A DNA stretch of 64,000 bases. It comes from an uncultured Corynebacterium sp. (GTDB lineage Bacteria > Actinomycetota > Actinomycetes > Mycobacteriales > Mycobacteriaceae). The stretch spans positions 1-64,000 of the forward strand of contig NZ_CAMQAZ010000011.1 of assembly GCF_946998835.1 (NCBI RefSeq), read 5' to 3'. The notes below the pieces were generated by a model. It did no database searches. It worked only from the letters and a program-made list of their open reading frames with translations, and was not told the DNA's origin. The position numbers were made by a program, and so were the translations under genes. This document shows, in pieces, positions 9,401 to 18,084 of the stretch. The stretch's first letter is position 1. Each line of letters opens with the position of its first letter.

Positions 9401-12400
9401 CGCCAGCTGCGTCCGACCGACCTGGTCGGCCTTGGCAGCCCACCATTGTGCCTGCTCGGCTGCGCTTTCGTGGATACTGCCCGGCGCGGCTTCGGCCACA
9501 TCCTCGTCAGCTGTTGCCCAAAGGCGGGCAAGGTCATCGCGGGAGGTGGCCCAGCGGTCGTCGAGAAGCACTGCCTTAGTCGGCGCGAACGACGGCGTCA
9601 CCAGCTTCGGCCAGTCCGCGCCGAGCTCAGCGGTGACGAGATTAACCAGGTTGTCATCAGCATCATCGGCGTTGAAGTCGATGGCGCCGGTGAACTCATG
9701 GCCAAGTTGCTCCAGAATCGTCCGCGCAGCGGTCGCCAGAATGCCCGTTTGTCCTGTGGTTTTGTCGGCGAACTCATTGAGCACGCTCGAGTCGACCAGG
9801 CCCGCCCTCCCTTCGCTTGCCGACGGCTTGGCAACAGAGATACCCCGTAGCGCGGCAACAGCGACTACCGCTTCATCGATGAGCTGATTGAGCTCTGACG
9901 TGTTCGTTGGAGCTGCCGGCGCAAGATACGCCAGCTCCCCGCCACGCAGGGACGCGCCTTCGCGGGTACCGAGCATAATTTCAGCGTTGATTGCGGTTAC
10001 CCAGCCGTCGCCGAGCTGCCACTCATCGCCAACGTAGTCAGCAATGTAGTTCGCCCCCGCACCGGCAGGCCCCGTGATGCGGCGAATACCGTCAGCAACA
10101 GCTTCGGTAAGCACTGGCCCGAAGGCTGTATAGCCACTGGCCAAATTATCGGTCTTGGCCTTCAGGTCCAGCAGCTCCGCATCGGCAGCCCCCTCGATTG
10201 AACCGAGGTCGAATTCCACCCCGAGATCGAGCAGTAGCTGATTACGCCGGGACGAAACTCCGTCGACCAGAGTCTCAATCGAGTCGGCTGCGCCCAGCTG
10301 GTCTCGACGCAACTTCGTCCACTGACAAATGAGCACGTCGAGTGCTTCGGCTGGGCTGATGGTGATATCAGCAACTTCTGCACTTGAGGTGGTGGCGCTG
10401 GCTCCCCTGGCCTCATGCACGGCAGCCGTGTCCTGTTCGGCAGCCGTGGCCTGTTCGGCAGCCGTGTTCTGTTCGGCGGCGGAGTGCTCAGCCCCCGCGG
10501 TTACCTGGGCTGTCTCCGAATCCGCAGCGCGTTCCAGGGCCGGCTCGCGCTCCGACTCTGGCTTCTCCGGCTGAATCTGGTCGCGCATAAATACGGCATC
10601 AGCATCGCGTTCGAGATTGAGTACTCGAATGTCACGGCTGCGGTGCCGGGGCAGCTGGCAGGTTCGGGCAGCCAAGTTTGCAAGTGTGGGCGCAGTACCA
10701 ACACCGATTTCAATGATGCGGCTGACTCCGAGGTCGTCGAAAAGCAGATCCTGCGTTTCAATCCACCTCACCGGCGAACAGAACTGCCAGGCCAGCAACT
10801 CAACCAGCAGCGTACGGGCCAAGTACGACGGGTTCTCGGCAGCAGCTTCGAAGTCAGCGAGAATTTTTTCCAGAATTTCTGAATCAACGACGGCCGTCAT
10901 CTGTCGGACAAACTGCTCCGAAAGTTCAAACGCTGTTGCGGTGAGATTCGGGATATAGCGTCCAACCAGGCGCTCTGGAGCAATCTCTGCCGGCAGCAAT
11001 CGATCCAGATGTTCGCGGAAAGAGTCGACTCCATCCCGGAGAACACCGGAATGGAAGGGCACGTCGATACCCGGAATACGCACAAAGCCCTTGCCATCCG
11101 GGCTTCGACGCGCGCACTGCTCGGCAAGCGCCTCCAGGCCCGCGACGGTACCTGCAACGGCATACTGTTTGCCCGCCAGGTTGAGATTGACAACTTCGAG
11201 GAACTCACCCGTTTCCTGCGCCAGGTGACCGACGAACTCCGCGACCTCACCTTCGCTCACGCCAATCTTGTCCGGACGCAGCGCACACAAACCATAGTTG
11301 GAACGCCCCTGTTCATCGCGTTCGACCAGCTCGTGCATGGTCAAGCCGCGACGGTACACGACCTCCAACACGGCATCTGCATCAAGCGCACCGGCAAAAG
11401 CTGCCAGCGCGTTGTACTCGCCAACTGAGTGCCCGGCAAAGTGCGCCGATTCATCCAACAGCCCTGCCTCACGCAGCTCCGCGACCTGCGCCAGCCCCAA
11501 GGTAGCCATTGCTACCTGGGTAAATTGCGTAAGATTCAGGACACCTTCTGGGTGGAAATAGCGCACCCCATCGACAACAACTTCTGTGGGGTTATCGCGG
11601 ACGATTGCCAGCACGGAAAAGCCGAGCTTCTCCCGGGTCATCGCATCTGCTTCGCCCCATACGCGCCGGGCAGCCACGCTCCGCGTCCGCGCGTCCAGAC
11701 CCATCCCCTGTGATTGAATGCCCTGGCCGGGGAACACATATGCAGTCGTCGGCGCGGCGATCACGGCGGTGGCGGTCAGCACGAGTTCCCCATCGACCGT
11801 GGCGAGGACTTCACGGACCTCACCGGCGCCAGGGCGGTTATCAAAGCCGCGCCGCTCCACGGAGAAACTCACCTTTTGCCCAGGCAGCACGGGGCTCAAC
11901 ATAGTCGCGGTGAACTCAGATACTCGGTTTCCTACGCCCGCATCTGAGGCTGCTACGGCTGCATGCTCCGCCATCGCAGACAGCCACATGCCATGGACAA
12001 TGACGCTTGGCAAACCAGCGAGAGCAGCTGCGCGGGAATCAACATGGATGGGATTGCAATCGCCTGTGACGCTGCCAAACGGCGCCATTGCCCGCGGGGC
12101 TTCTACAGTCATCGCCCCTCGGAAGCTCCGTGGCGTATCCGTCACCGTCGGCAATGGCACAGTATTGGTCCGCGCCGTTTGCCCACCGTTTCGACCACGA
12201 ATGGCAAAGCGTTCACTCAAGGTGGCTAATAGTTCGTCACCATTGTGAATCTCCGCACGGACCACAACTACTCGTCCCAGGTCCGTATCGACAACCTCGT
12301 CGACACGCGCACTACTTCGCAGTGTTGTGTTTTCCTGCGGCAGTGCTCCGAACATACGAATGTGATGCTCCAGATGCACAAGCGACAGCATGCCCTCGAC

Positions 12401-15400
12401 AACATCTATCCCGTGCTCAGTCCGCGCCTGCGCAATCGCTGCAAAGATTGCCGGCCAGGCATGTCCGACCAGCACATCTGGCACTGTCGCCCGAGCATCA
12501 TCGTCAGCTGCCGCAACGGTCACCGCGTCGTAGTCAGCCACTGCCATCAGGTCCCACGCGGATTCCCACACCGCGACCCCATCAACAACATCCGCAAGCT
12601 CACCACCGGCGGCAATCCGCGTCAGCTCCCGCATCGCCGACGTCGCATCCTCATGCTTGACGACGGGCACCGCGCCCACCGCTTCACTCTGGCACATGCG
12701 AATCTTAAGTTGCGTATCCTCGCCTACGGCCTCCGGCAGCGGTACGGTCAACTGTGCCCACGACAGGTCCTCCGCTATTTCCTCGGCTATTTCCTCGGCG
12801 CTGCCAGATACTTCGATGGTTTCCAAAATGGCACCCGTGCCTGGATGCTCCAGACGCTGTGCACCGGAGTAATCGGCCTCGTCAGAGACACACACCCACT
12901 CGTGTTCCGGCCCCAGCGCCAGTGCTGGATTCGGCTGCTGCCGACCTGCCCACCAGATCACAGGTGCTGCGAGCATCCGGCTGAGAGTGTCGACAGGCGC
13001 ACCTGGCAGATAACCGTCCTCCATCAGCGCCCGGGCGGTAGCCTTTTCAAACCGGCCCAGAATCTCCGCCACCGTCTCATTCGCGCGAGTAATACCTGCC
13101 ACGGCCTGTGGTCCTGGGATAATGCACACTCCATCCGCGTCATAGCGGGAGTCATGGGCCTGCCACAGCGAATCCGAACGCCACCAGCGCCGTACCTCAG
13201 CATCGATAACCGGCACAAAGGGAACGGGTTTGCCCGGTGTGCGGCACAGCTCGGAGATAAAGAAGGTGACATCTGCCGGGTGGAGGCGAATATCCAAGTC
13301 CAGGAGGCTAGCCAACCTCGAAGTTTCGTCCCGCGGCTGGGTGCGCACGCTGTCACCGTCGGCAAGCGCGTCAAACGTGCCCTCATCGGCCGGACTGAGT
13401 CGCGCTTCCACACGATCGACAAGTGCGACAAAGCGCGTCGCCCACGTCGGGTCGATGAACTCACCGTCCGGTGCGCACAATTCGAGATAGCGATTCAGCA
13501 CCTCGGCGTAGGTCATGGAGTCGACATCGCCGAAGAAGGGCTTCGCAGTGGCGTTTATGGCAGCAATGATCTCCGCTCGACGTTCGTTTACCGCTGCGGC
13601 ATCGCCTGCAACCTCGTCGAGCAATCGGCCAGCACGTGCTGCGGCATTGTCGATTTCATGGATGTCAGCGCCCAACTGGCTGCGTCCCGAGGCCATGCCA
13701 TCAACGGCGCCGCCAGCGGGAATCCACTTATCGGTGCCGTTGGTAGCAACGAGCAATTGTTTCACAGACTCAGAAGCCGTCGATTCCTTAGCCGCCATCG
13801 CGGCGGTGCCGATGATGACCGCATCCACCGGCATTGGGGCCAGGCCGTAGCGAGTCGACCACGTTCCCATCAGGTAATCGCGGGCCTGCTCCGGCTTACC
13901 GATACCACCGCCAACAGCAAGCACCACATCGTGGGTACGAATCTTTGCGTAAGTGTTAATTAGCAGGTCATCGAGGTCCTCCCAGGAATGATGTCCACCA
14001 GCACGCCCACCTTCAACCTGCATGATGATCGGATAGTGAACACCCTGCTGCACCAACGCATCTGAAATTGCCAGCACGGATTCAATCTGCTCAATGGTGC
14101 CCGGTTTGAACGAGATATGCGGAATCCCACCCTCGCGCAGCTGCTTCACCAGCTCGACTGCCTCGTCCACTTCCGGAATTCCCGCAGAAATGGTCACACC
14201 GTCAATCGGACGTCCCGCTGCCACCGCACGCGGCAGCAGACGACGTCCCCCGACGTGCAGGCCCCACAGGTACGGGTCCAAGAACATGGTGTTGAACTGT
14301 GCACTGCGCCCCTCATCGAGCAGCTCCGACAGACGTTGGACATTGGCCTCGAAAATCTCCGGCGTGACCTGACCGCCACCGGCCAATTCCGCCCAGAAAC
14401 CAGCATTCGCGGCAGCAGCAACAATCTCCGGGTCAACAGTTGTTGGTGTCATGCCGCCGAGCAGAATCGGCGCACGCCCAGTTAACCTAGTGAACTTCGT
14501 CTCAACACGGGGCTTATCACCCGTGACCAGGCGCGGTGCAAACTCCCGCCAGGAGGTGGGGTGTTCAATGTCGGCCTCAAAAAGTGCGCGCTGCCCTGCC
14601 GCAGTTGCCGCAGAGAGCACCGCTACGCCGTACCCTTCAGCATTGCGCTCCGTCAGCTTGACGACGCCCGTGTCTGGCCCCAAATCCACGATAGTGGTGA
14701 CCCCTTGGTCGATGAGCCCCCGTACCTCGGCACTCCAATCGCTGGGGTCAACCAAAATTGCACGCGCGAGCCGGTCGGCCACATCGGTATCCAGTCCGAT
14801 GCGGTCAGCCTGTTGCACCACCCATTTCACAGCGGAGGCAAGCACTGGATGGTGAAAGGCCCCGCTCACTGGCAGTGTCGTGCATTCGACAGCACGGTCC
14901 TTCCGCTGCCCTGCCGTGAGCTGATTGGATAATTGGTCAGTGAGTCCCTCGGCGAGCTGTTCCAACTTTTCCTGGGCACCGATAACGACGCTGGTAGTCC
15001 GCGTGTTCTTCAGCCCGATGACGCATCCCTGTGGAAGGAGCGGTTCCAATTCCGCGGCTGTCAGCCCCGAGATGCTCAGCATTGGCGCGCGACCAAATCC
15101 AGCTACCCGAGTGCCGCGCGCGCAGGCCACACCAATAAGGCGAGCGAGTGCAAGAATATCTGCTGCTTTTTCTGGGTGCATCGCGATTTCAGCGGCCAAC
15201 ACACCTTGCGAATGCCCTGCCACCGCTGTCGCTTCGGAGATATCAATACCCTGCGCTGCCAACTGCTCAATGACGCCCAACTGCGCCAAGAGAATGCCCG
15301 GAACACTGACCGCAGGGTTGGTTGTATCTCCGGTAAATGGCTCCTCAGTGGCAAGAGAGGTAGCCCAACCAAAAGGATTAAAGCCTGCAGGTAGTTGGCC

Positions 15401-15670
15401 TACGAGATCGTCGTTAAGCGGTGCGATTAGTTCCTCGGCGAGAGTGAACGCGTCCCATAGTTTCTGTGCAGTACCGCTGGCGATAGCGCTGGCAAGAGTG
15501 TCCAACCAAGGGCGCGATTGACCGGCGAATGTAACGGCGAAGGTCCCAAGATCTGGAGCAGACGCAGCGTTGGTGTGCACAGTATCGAGTTTCTCGTAAA
15601 TCACGTGGCTGAGGTCCTTGTCTATTGAGCTGCGGATGAACTGCGAAACGGAAACAGCTTTTGTTTCCAA
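6458..15670 (-). CDS. fas: Type I fatty acid synthase (single-chain FAS-I)
   Basis: A multidomain enzyme of up to 3070 residues that makes acyl-CoAs from acetyl- and malonyl-CoA. Domains in order: acetyltransferase (Ser154 in GHSQG), enoyl reductase (about 400-800, APILLGGMTPT), dehydratase with MaoC fold (His1209 in GDCNPIHVD), malonyl/palmitoyl transferase (Ser1415 in GHSVG), an acidic Ala/Glu-rich linker, ACP (probable pantetheine Ser1806 in DGVSSRRN), ketoreductase (VVTGAS near 2113) and ketosynthase (Cys2715 in AACATA, His2867 and His2908). All key residues seen are present. The frame opens with TTG at 15670 with AAGGA only one base away; GTG 15604 has AAGGA about ten bases upstream and is a better start. 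Followed by acpS with a four-base overlap. Confidence 0.97.
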   Translation of the reverse strand: METKAVSVSQFIRSSIDKDLSHVIYEKLDTVHTNAASAPDLGTFAVTFAGQSRPWLDTLASAIASGTAQKLWDAFTLAEELIAPLNDDLVGQLPAGFNPFGWATSLATEEPFTGDTTNPAVSVPGILLAQLGVIEQLAAQGIDISEATAVAGHSQGVLAAEIAMHPEKAADILALARLIGVACARGTRVAGFGRAPMLSISGLTAAELEPLLPQGCVIGLKNTRTTSVVIGAQEKLEQLAEGLTDQLSNQLTAGQRKDRAVECTTLPVSGAFHHPVLASAVKWVVQQADRIGLDTDVADRLARAILVDPSDWSAEVRGLIDQGVTTIVDLGPDTGVVKLTERNAEGYGVAVLSAATAAGQRALFEADIEHPTSWREFAPRLVTGDKPRVETKFTRLTGRAPILLGGMTPTTVDPEIVAAAANAGFWAELAGGGQVTPEIFEANVQRLSELLDEGRSAQFNTMFLDPYLWGLHVGGRRLLPRAVAAGRPIDGVTISAGIPEVDEAVELVKQLREGGIPHISFKPGTIEQIESVLAISDALVQQGVHYPIIMQVEGGRAGGHHSWEDLDDLLINTYAKIRTHDVVLAVGGGIGKPEQARDYLMGTWSTRYGLAPMPVDAVIIGTAAMAAKESTASESVKQLLVATNGTDKWIPAGGAVDGMASGRSQLGADIHEIDNAAARAGRLLDEVAGDAAAVNERRAEIIAAINATAKPFFGDVDSMTYAEVLNRYLELCAPDGEFIDPTWATRFVALVDRVEARLSPADEGTFDALADGDSVRTQPRDETSRLASLLDLDIRLHPADVTFFISELCRTPGKPVPFVPVIDAEVRRWWRSDSLWQAHDSRYDADGVCIIPGPQAVAGITRANETVAEILGRFEKATARALMEDGYLPGAPVDTLSRMLAAPVIWWAGRQQPNPALALGPEHEWVCVSDEADYSGAQRLEHPGTGAILETIEVSGSAEEIAEEIAEDLSWAQLTVPLPEAVGEDTQLKIRMCQSEAVGAVPVVKHEDATSAMRELTRIAAGGELADVVDGVAVWESAWDLMAVADYDAVTVAAADDDARATVPDVLVGHAWPAIFAAIAQARTEHGIDVVEGMLSLVHLEHHIRMFGALPQENTTLRSSARVDEVVDTDLGRVVVVRAEIHNGDELLATLSERFAIRGRNGGQTARTNTVPLPTVTDTPRSFRGAMTVEAPRAMAPFGSVTGDCNPIHVDSRAAALAGLPSVIVHGMWLSAMAEHAAVAASDAGVGNRVSEFTATMLSPVLPGQKVSFSVERRGFDNRPGAGEVREVLATVDGELVLTATAVIAAPTTAYVFPGQGIQSQGMGLDARTRSVAARRVWGEADAMTREKLGFSVLAIVRDNPTEVVVDGVRYFHPEGVLNLTQFTQVAMATLGLAQVAELREAGLLDESAHFAGHSVGEYNALAAFAGALDADAVLEVVYRRGLTMHELVERDEQGRSNYGLCALRPDKIGVSEGEVAEFVGHLAQETGEFLEVVNLNLAGKQYAVAGTVAGLEALAEQCARRSPDGKGFVRIPGIDVPFHSGVLRDGVDSFREHLDRLLPAEIAPERLVGRYIPNLTATAFELSEQFVRQMTAVVDSEILEKILADFEAAAENPSYLARTLLVELLAWQFCSPVRWIETQDLLFDDLGVSRIIEIGVGTAPTLANLAARTCQLPRHRSRDIRVLNLERDADAVFMRDQIQPEKPESEREPALERAADSETAQVTAGAEHSAAEQNTAAEQATAAEQDTAAVHEARGASATTSSAEVADITISPAEALDVLICQWTKLRRDQLGAADSIETLVDGVSSRRNQLLLDLGVEFDLGSIEGAADAELLDLKAKTDNLASGYTAFGPVLTEAVADGIRRITGPAGAGANYIADYVGDEWQLGDGWVTAINAEIMLGTREGASLRGGELAYLAPAAPTNTSELNQLIDEAVVAVAALRGISVAKPSASEGRAGLVDSSVLNEFADKTTGQTGILATAARTILEQLGHEFTGAIDFNADDADDNLVNLVTAELGADWPKLVTPSFAPTKAVLLDDRWATSRDDLARLWATADEDVAEAAPGSIHESAAEQAQWWAAKADQVGRTQLATIYRQLAEEAGSRTDELQMSAEIAVVTGASPHSIASAVVAQLLCQGATVVVTTSRLGHQRLSFYKELYRTHARGDAKMWVVPANLSSFQDLDSLVDWIGTEQTTTIGADVVVTKPALVPTLLFPFAAPPVSGSLADAGPASETQMRLLLWSVERLIAGLSALGGDNNLQQRLHVVLPGSPNRGRFGGDGAYGEAKAALDAVVARWNVEDSWRTRTTLAHAHIGWVRGTNLMGGNDPLVAAVEERGVRTFSTEEMAAQLVRLASVEAKKKACTRPIVADLTGGLGEVDLNIAQLAQEAAQAGQESAEGAEVGDVATAQGPSSSRVLQGLPSPRRPIVQTTPAFDDIAVATEDMVVIVGAGELGPYGSSRTRFEAEVGDLSAAGIVELAWSMGLISYEGGWLDDEGQAIAESDIVSRYRDEVLARVGVRRYADDGDLVDNTMTELTTVYLDRALSFSVRDRQTAETFVASNPDNTTASFDAETGQWLVTRAAGTPVQVPRRMAMSRYVGGQIPQGFDPARYGIPADMMENLDRVSLWNLVCTVDAFLSSGFSPAQLLEAVNPARVSSTQGTGIGAMESLRSLYIDGLLGQPRANDVLQEALPNVIAAHVMQSYVGGYGQMIHPVAACATAAVSVEEGVDKIALGKADFVVAGGFDDLSTEGITGFGDMAATADSATMEDRGIDQAYFSRPNDRRRGGFVESQGGGTVLLARGDVARDLGLPVLGVVAYAQSFADGAHTSIPAPGLGALAAAQGGGKSSLARALAALDVTADEVAVLSKHDTSTNANDPNESELHECIADELGRAPSNPLLVVSQKSLTGHAKGGAAAFQLIGLTQVLRSGIVPGNKSLDCVDPVLSKHARLVWPTQTVNFGSTLPLKAGFVTSLGFGHVSALVAVVHPEAFYQAIAQHDGAEAAKRWRSAAHSREVAGLRRIDEAIYGGEALYERPRERNLADGGSFGSPAALEKAVLLSDGARLVEGVLHP
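10421..10474. repeat. 18-bp tandem repeat (three units) inside fas
   Basis: Three nearly identical 18-bp units, differing at one or two positions, with a decayed fourth unit after them. On the coding strand each encodes six residues (EQDTAA, EQATAA, EQNTAA), in the flexible linker before the ACP domain at about residues 1733-1750. Likely length-variable between strains. Confidence 0.85.
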
Positions 15671-15999
15671 ATCCTTGCCAGGACACTATGCCATAAATCA
15701 TGAGGCTTTCATCATGTTTGGATTGCGTGAATATGCGATGTCGCCAATAAAGGAAGAGCACCCAAAGGAAGATGGGGCAAAACATCACCGCGACTAGATC
15801 GACAGCGCCCACGCTTTAGCCGCGCAAGGATTCTGCAGGTAGAGAACAGTGTTCCCCTATTGGGGTGCTGTCCAAATTAGACACTGAGGCGAGTGCATAA
15901 GAGACAGGAGGCGGACGAAATCCCCGTGCCACCACTTGCCGAGTTCGTGATTAACATCACAGCGGCTGGTCGTGTCCGAATCGTTGAAATTGCCCGAAT
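15671..15999. other. Intergenic region upstream of fas
   Basis: This 329-bp stretch should contain the fas promoter and any FasR site, and it also marks the left limit of the accessory island. In-frame stop TAG sits a few codons above the TTG start of fas. No gene, clear palindrome or copy of the tRNA-Leu end was seen. The 132-codon minus-strand frame at 15414-15812 mostly overlaps fas in another frame and is not credible. Confidence 0.5.
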
Positions 16000-16197
16000 T
16001 TAATCGCCGAGTGCATCCAACACCGCCGACTCTGCTTCCTCGAGGCGACGCTCCGACTCTTCGACTTCCCGCTGGGACTTGCCGTCGCGCTCTACGTTGC
16101 CGTCAAAAATTGCGCAGGGATCATCGTTAACCACGGTGTCATCGGGGACGATGCCCCGACGCGCCATGTATTCATCCAGATGCATTGAGATGCTCAT
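16000..16197 (-). CDS. Small acidic protein of unknown function in the island
   Basis: A 65-residue protein that I do not recognise. ATG 16197 is preferred over an upstream in-frame start because GGAGG lies four bases before it. The N-terminus is MSISMHLDEYMARRG; the C-terminal half is a charged helix rich in Glu, Arg and Ser that could form a coiled coil. It is divergent from the integrase remnant, a position where integrative elements often carry an excisionase or a small regulator, but no helix-turn-helix is evident. Codon use looks coding throughout. Confidence 0.6.
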   Translation of the reverse strand: MSISMHLDEYMARRGIVPDDTVVNDDPCAIFDGNVERDGKSQREVEESERRLEEAESAVLDALGD

Positions 16198-16303
16198 GTC
16201 GCCTCCCTGCTTTAAATATACGATTGGCGCCATTGTATCGACAGGCCTGATTGCCTTCTTATCTTCGGATAGCCAAGCAAGCTGGCCAAGTTTATCCGGA
16301 AAC

Positions 16304-16799
16304 GTGGAGCCGTACCGCTTACCGTCCGGTGCGGTGTATCGCGCTTGGTATCGTCCGCTTTCAGCAGCCGCAAACTACCCCACCCGCATTATCTCCCAGA
16401 CCCCGAACAGAGTCAGCAGTCCGGCAAGTGGCGGTACCTAGCTCATTGGCAACGCGGCTAGAGGCTCGTCGTGGGCTGCCCGGTGCGCTCCTATTTGAGT
16501 CCCCACGCGGCGGGGGCGTGCTGCCGGAGCCTAGCTCTTCCCACAGCTGGTGGAGTACGTCTGTCGCTGAGACACAGGCTACTGACCCGACGTTTCCGAA
16601 GCAGTTAACCCGTCACGACCTCAGGCACACTGCAGCGTCTCTGATGTTGTCCCGCGGCTGCACCGTGTTGCAGGTACAGCGCCAGCTCGGTCATGCAGAT
16701 GTGGCCACGACCCTTCGCATCTACTCGCACCTGATGCCCGGCGACCTGGAGCGGGTTAGGGAGGTCATGGATAATTTCGTCCCCACCACGTCCTCATAG
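16304..16799 (+). pseudogene. Tyrosine-type integrase, frameshifted and internally deleted
   Basis: Remnant of a phage-type integrase. At 16304-16357 a frame encodes VEPYRLPSGAV and YRAWYRP, which look like the arm-DNA-binding N-terminus of actinobacterial integrases. The core is missing; from about 16411 a different frame encodes VRQVAVPSSLATRL and continues through HDLRHTAAS, LGHADVATTL and RIYSHL to a stop at 16799. The C-terminal half keeps the catalytic RHxR..H..Y pattern, but without the N-terminal core arginine region the enzyme cannot be active. A full-length relative has about 380 residues. The junction between the pieces carries a 21-bp sequence that also occurs next to tRNA-Lys at 4264-4284. 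Confidence 0.85.
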
Positions 16800-16932
16800 G
16801 TAACACTGGCGCGAAAGACCGCGTAGGCTGCTCGCCCGCTGACTTACTGCGTACTAGAGTCGTGGCGAGTTGACAGATAGGTATTGCCGCCCCGCGTCCC
16901 GCTCCTGCCCGAGGGGCGGAGCTGTCGCAGGT

Positions 16933-17346
16933 CTACAACTGGTCTGGCGGCCACGGCTTTCCGTCAGGGAAGTATCTGTCATACTTCCAGCCCAGGCGGA
17001 AAGGGAGTACATATTTCTGGGGACTGTTGTTCGCTTCCCACATCGACTTTGGTTTTGTTGCCCGCTCGGCTTCTTCCCGGTCGGTGTACACCCCGTAACA
17101 GATAGGGTCCCAGAAGTTGCTATCGGTGATTTCGAGAGTGGGTGTGCCGGTGAACACTCCGTAAAGGAGTTGGTCGCGGCTTTCGACCTCGACCTCGAAA
17201 TCTTCCCAGGTGCCCATCATTCCGCCGGGTTGCGCGCGCCACCAGTTGTCAATCGCGAGGGCGGTCTCCTCGGACTCGACGAACCCGCCGAGCGGCTCGG
17301 TGTTATCCGGGTAGCGCGGGTAAATGACGCAGACGACAATTTTCAT
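16933..17346 (-). CDS. Hypothetical protein of the island
   Basis: A 137-residue protein, start ATG 17346 (MKIVVCVIYPRYPD); a longer frame runs upstream into the neighbouring secreted-protein gene and is less likely. The sequence is rich in Trp, Tyr, Pro and acidic residues (FVESEETALAIDNWWRAQ, TDSNFWDPICYG), has no signal peptide or transmembrane segment, and should be cytoplasmic. I recognise no family. It lies ten bases after the stop of the secreted-protein gene on the same strand, so the two form a likely two-gene unit. This could be a cytoplasmic partner of the exported protein, but that rests only on adjacency. Confidence 0.65.
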   Translation of the reverse strand: MKIVVCVIYPRYPDNTEPLGGFVESEETALAIDNWWRAQPGGMMGTWEDFEVEVESRDQLLYGVFTGTPTLEITDSNFWDPICYGVYTDREEAERATKPKSMWEANNSPQKYVLPFRLGWKYDRYFPDGKPWPPDQL

Positions 17347-17356
17347 AGACACGTTT

Positions 17357-17881
17357 CTACACCCGGCACGGGAGATTAGCCACAGAGGAGTAGCTGCGGG
17401 CGTAGTAGGTTTTTCCGTGGTAGACGATGGTTCCCAGGGTGACACCGATGAAGCGGGTATCTACCTTGCCGTTGCATGTAAAGGCCACGTTCTTTTGAGT
17501 GAGGGTATTTGTATTGTAAGCAGAAGCATGCACCCCGCTTAGGGCAAGCTTCCACGCGGTGTAGTACTTGTACCGTAGGTCCGAGCTGTGCTTAATGCTG
17601 CTGACAGGCACACGGCAGTTGGTGTGCGCCTTGAAGCCTATGGTTCCCCAACCTCCGGACTTGCGAAGATGAATGTTGTCGAGTTTCAGAGTGCATGGCC
17701 CGTACTCCTTGACGGCCCGAACGGCGGTGGTGTCCTCGCCGGGTGGGGTGTCAGATAGGACGTAGGGTATCGAGATTGACCCAAGGTTTTCTTCTACTTG
17801 AGCCTGGGCGGGTGCTGCAATCCCTAAGCTGGCGACGCTAATTGCTACCGCTGTGAGTAGGGATATTGTGCGTGTGCGCAT
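17357..17881 (-). CDS. Putative secreted protein of unknown function
   Basis: A 174-residue protein with start ATG 17881: a basic MRTRT start, a hydrophobic stretch and an APAQAQ signal-peptidase site near residue 27. Upstream in-frame starts would place charged sequence before the signal and are unlikely. The mature part of about 147 residues has four cysteines (in GPCTLKL, HTNCRV, FTCNGK and the final NLPCRV), which suggests two disulfides, and many Lys, Tyr and Ser. No enzymatic motif is seen. It is transcribed with the hypothetical gene ten bases downstream and diverges from the HicB-like gene. Being in the island, it may be element cargo. Confidence 0.7.
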   Translation of the reverse strand: MRTRTISLLTAVAISVASLGIAAPAQAQVEENLGSISIPYVLSDTPPGEDTTAVRAVKEYGPCTLKLDNIHLRKSGGWGTIGFKAHTNCRVPVSSIKHSSDLRYKYYTAWKLALSGVHASAYNTNTLTQKNVAFTCNGKVDTRFIGVTLGTIVYHGKTYYARSYSSVANLPCRV

Positions 17882-18084
17882 GGTCAGAGTCTTTCGTGAG
17901 CGTGCTTGCCAAACCGTTGGCGACAGGCTGCCCTTTTGCGACCTATTAGCTGGGCGACTGTCACTAATAGATTGGCTCACTCCCTGCCTCAATGGAAGCC
18001 CCGTGACTTTCGGTTACCCCCAAGGCGAGCTGAGTTGTGTCTACTCCTCTAGACACGGGGAACCGGCTCCGCGAGACTGGGCAC

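Noticed and set aside
12245..13963. 572-codon plus-strand frame inside fas
   Set aside because: It lies antisense to conserved FAS-I domains. Arg/His/Gln-rich content and lack of a ribosome site show it to be a by-product of codon bias.
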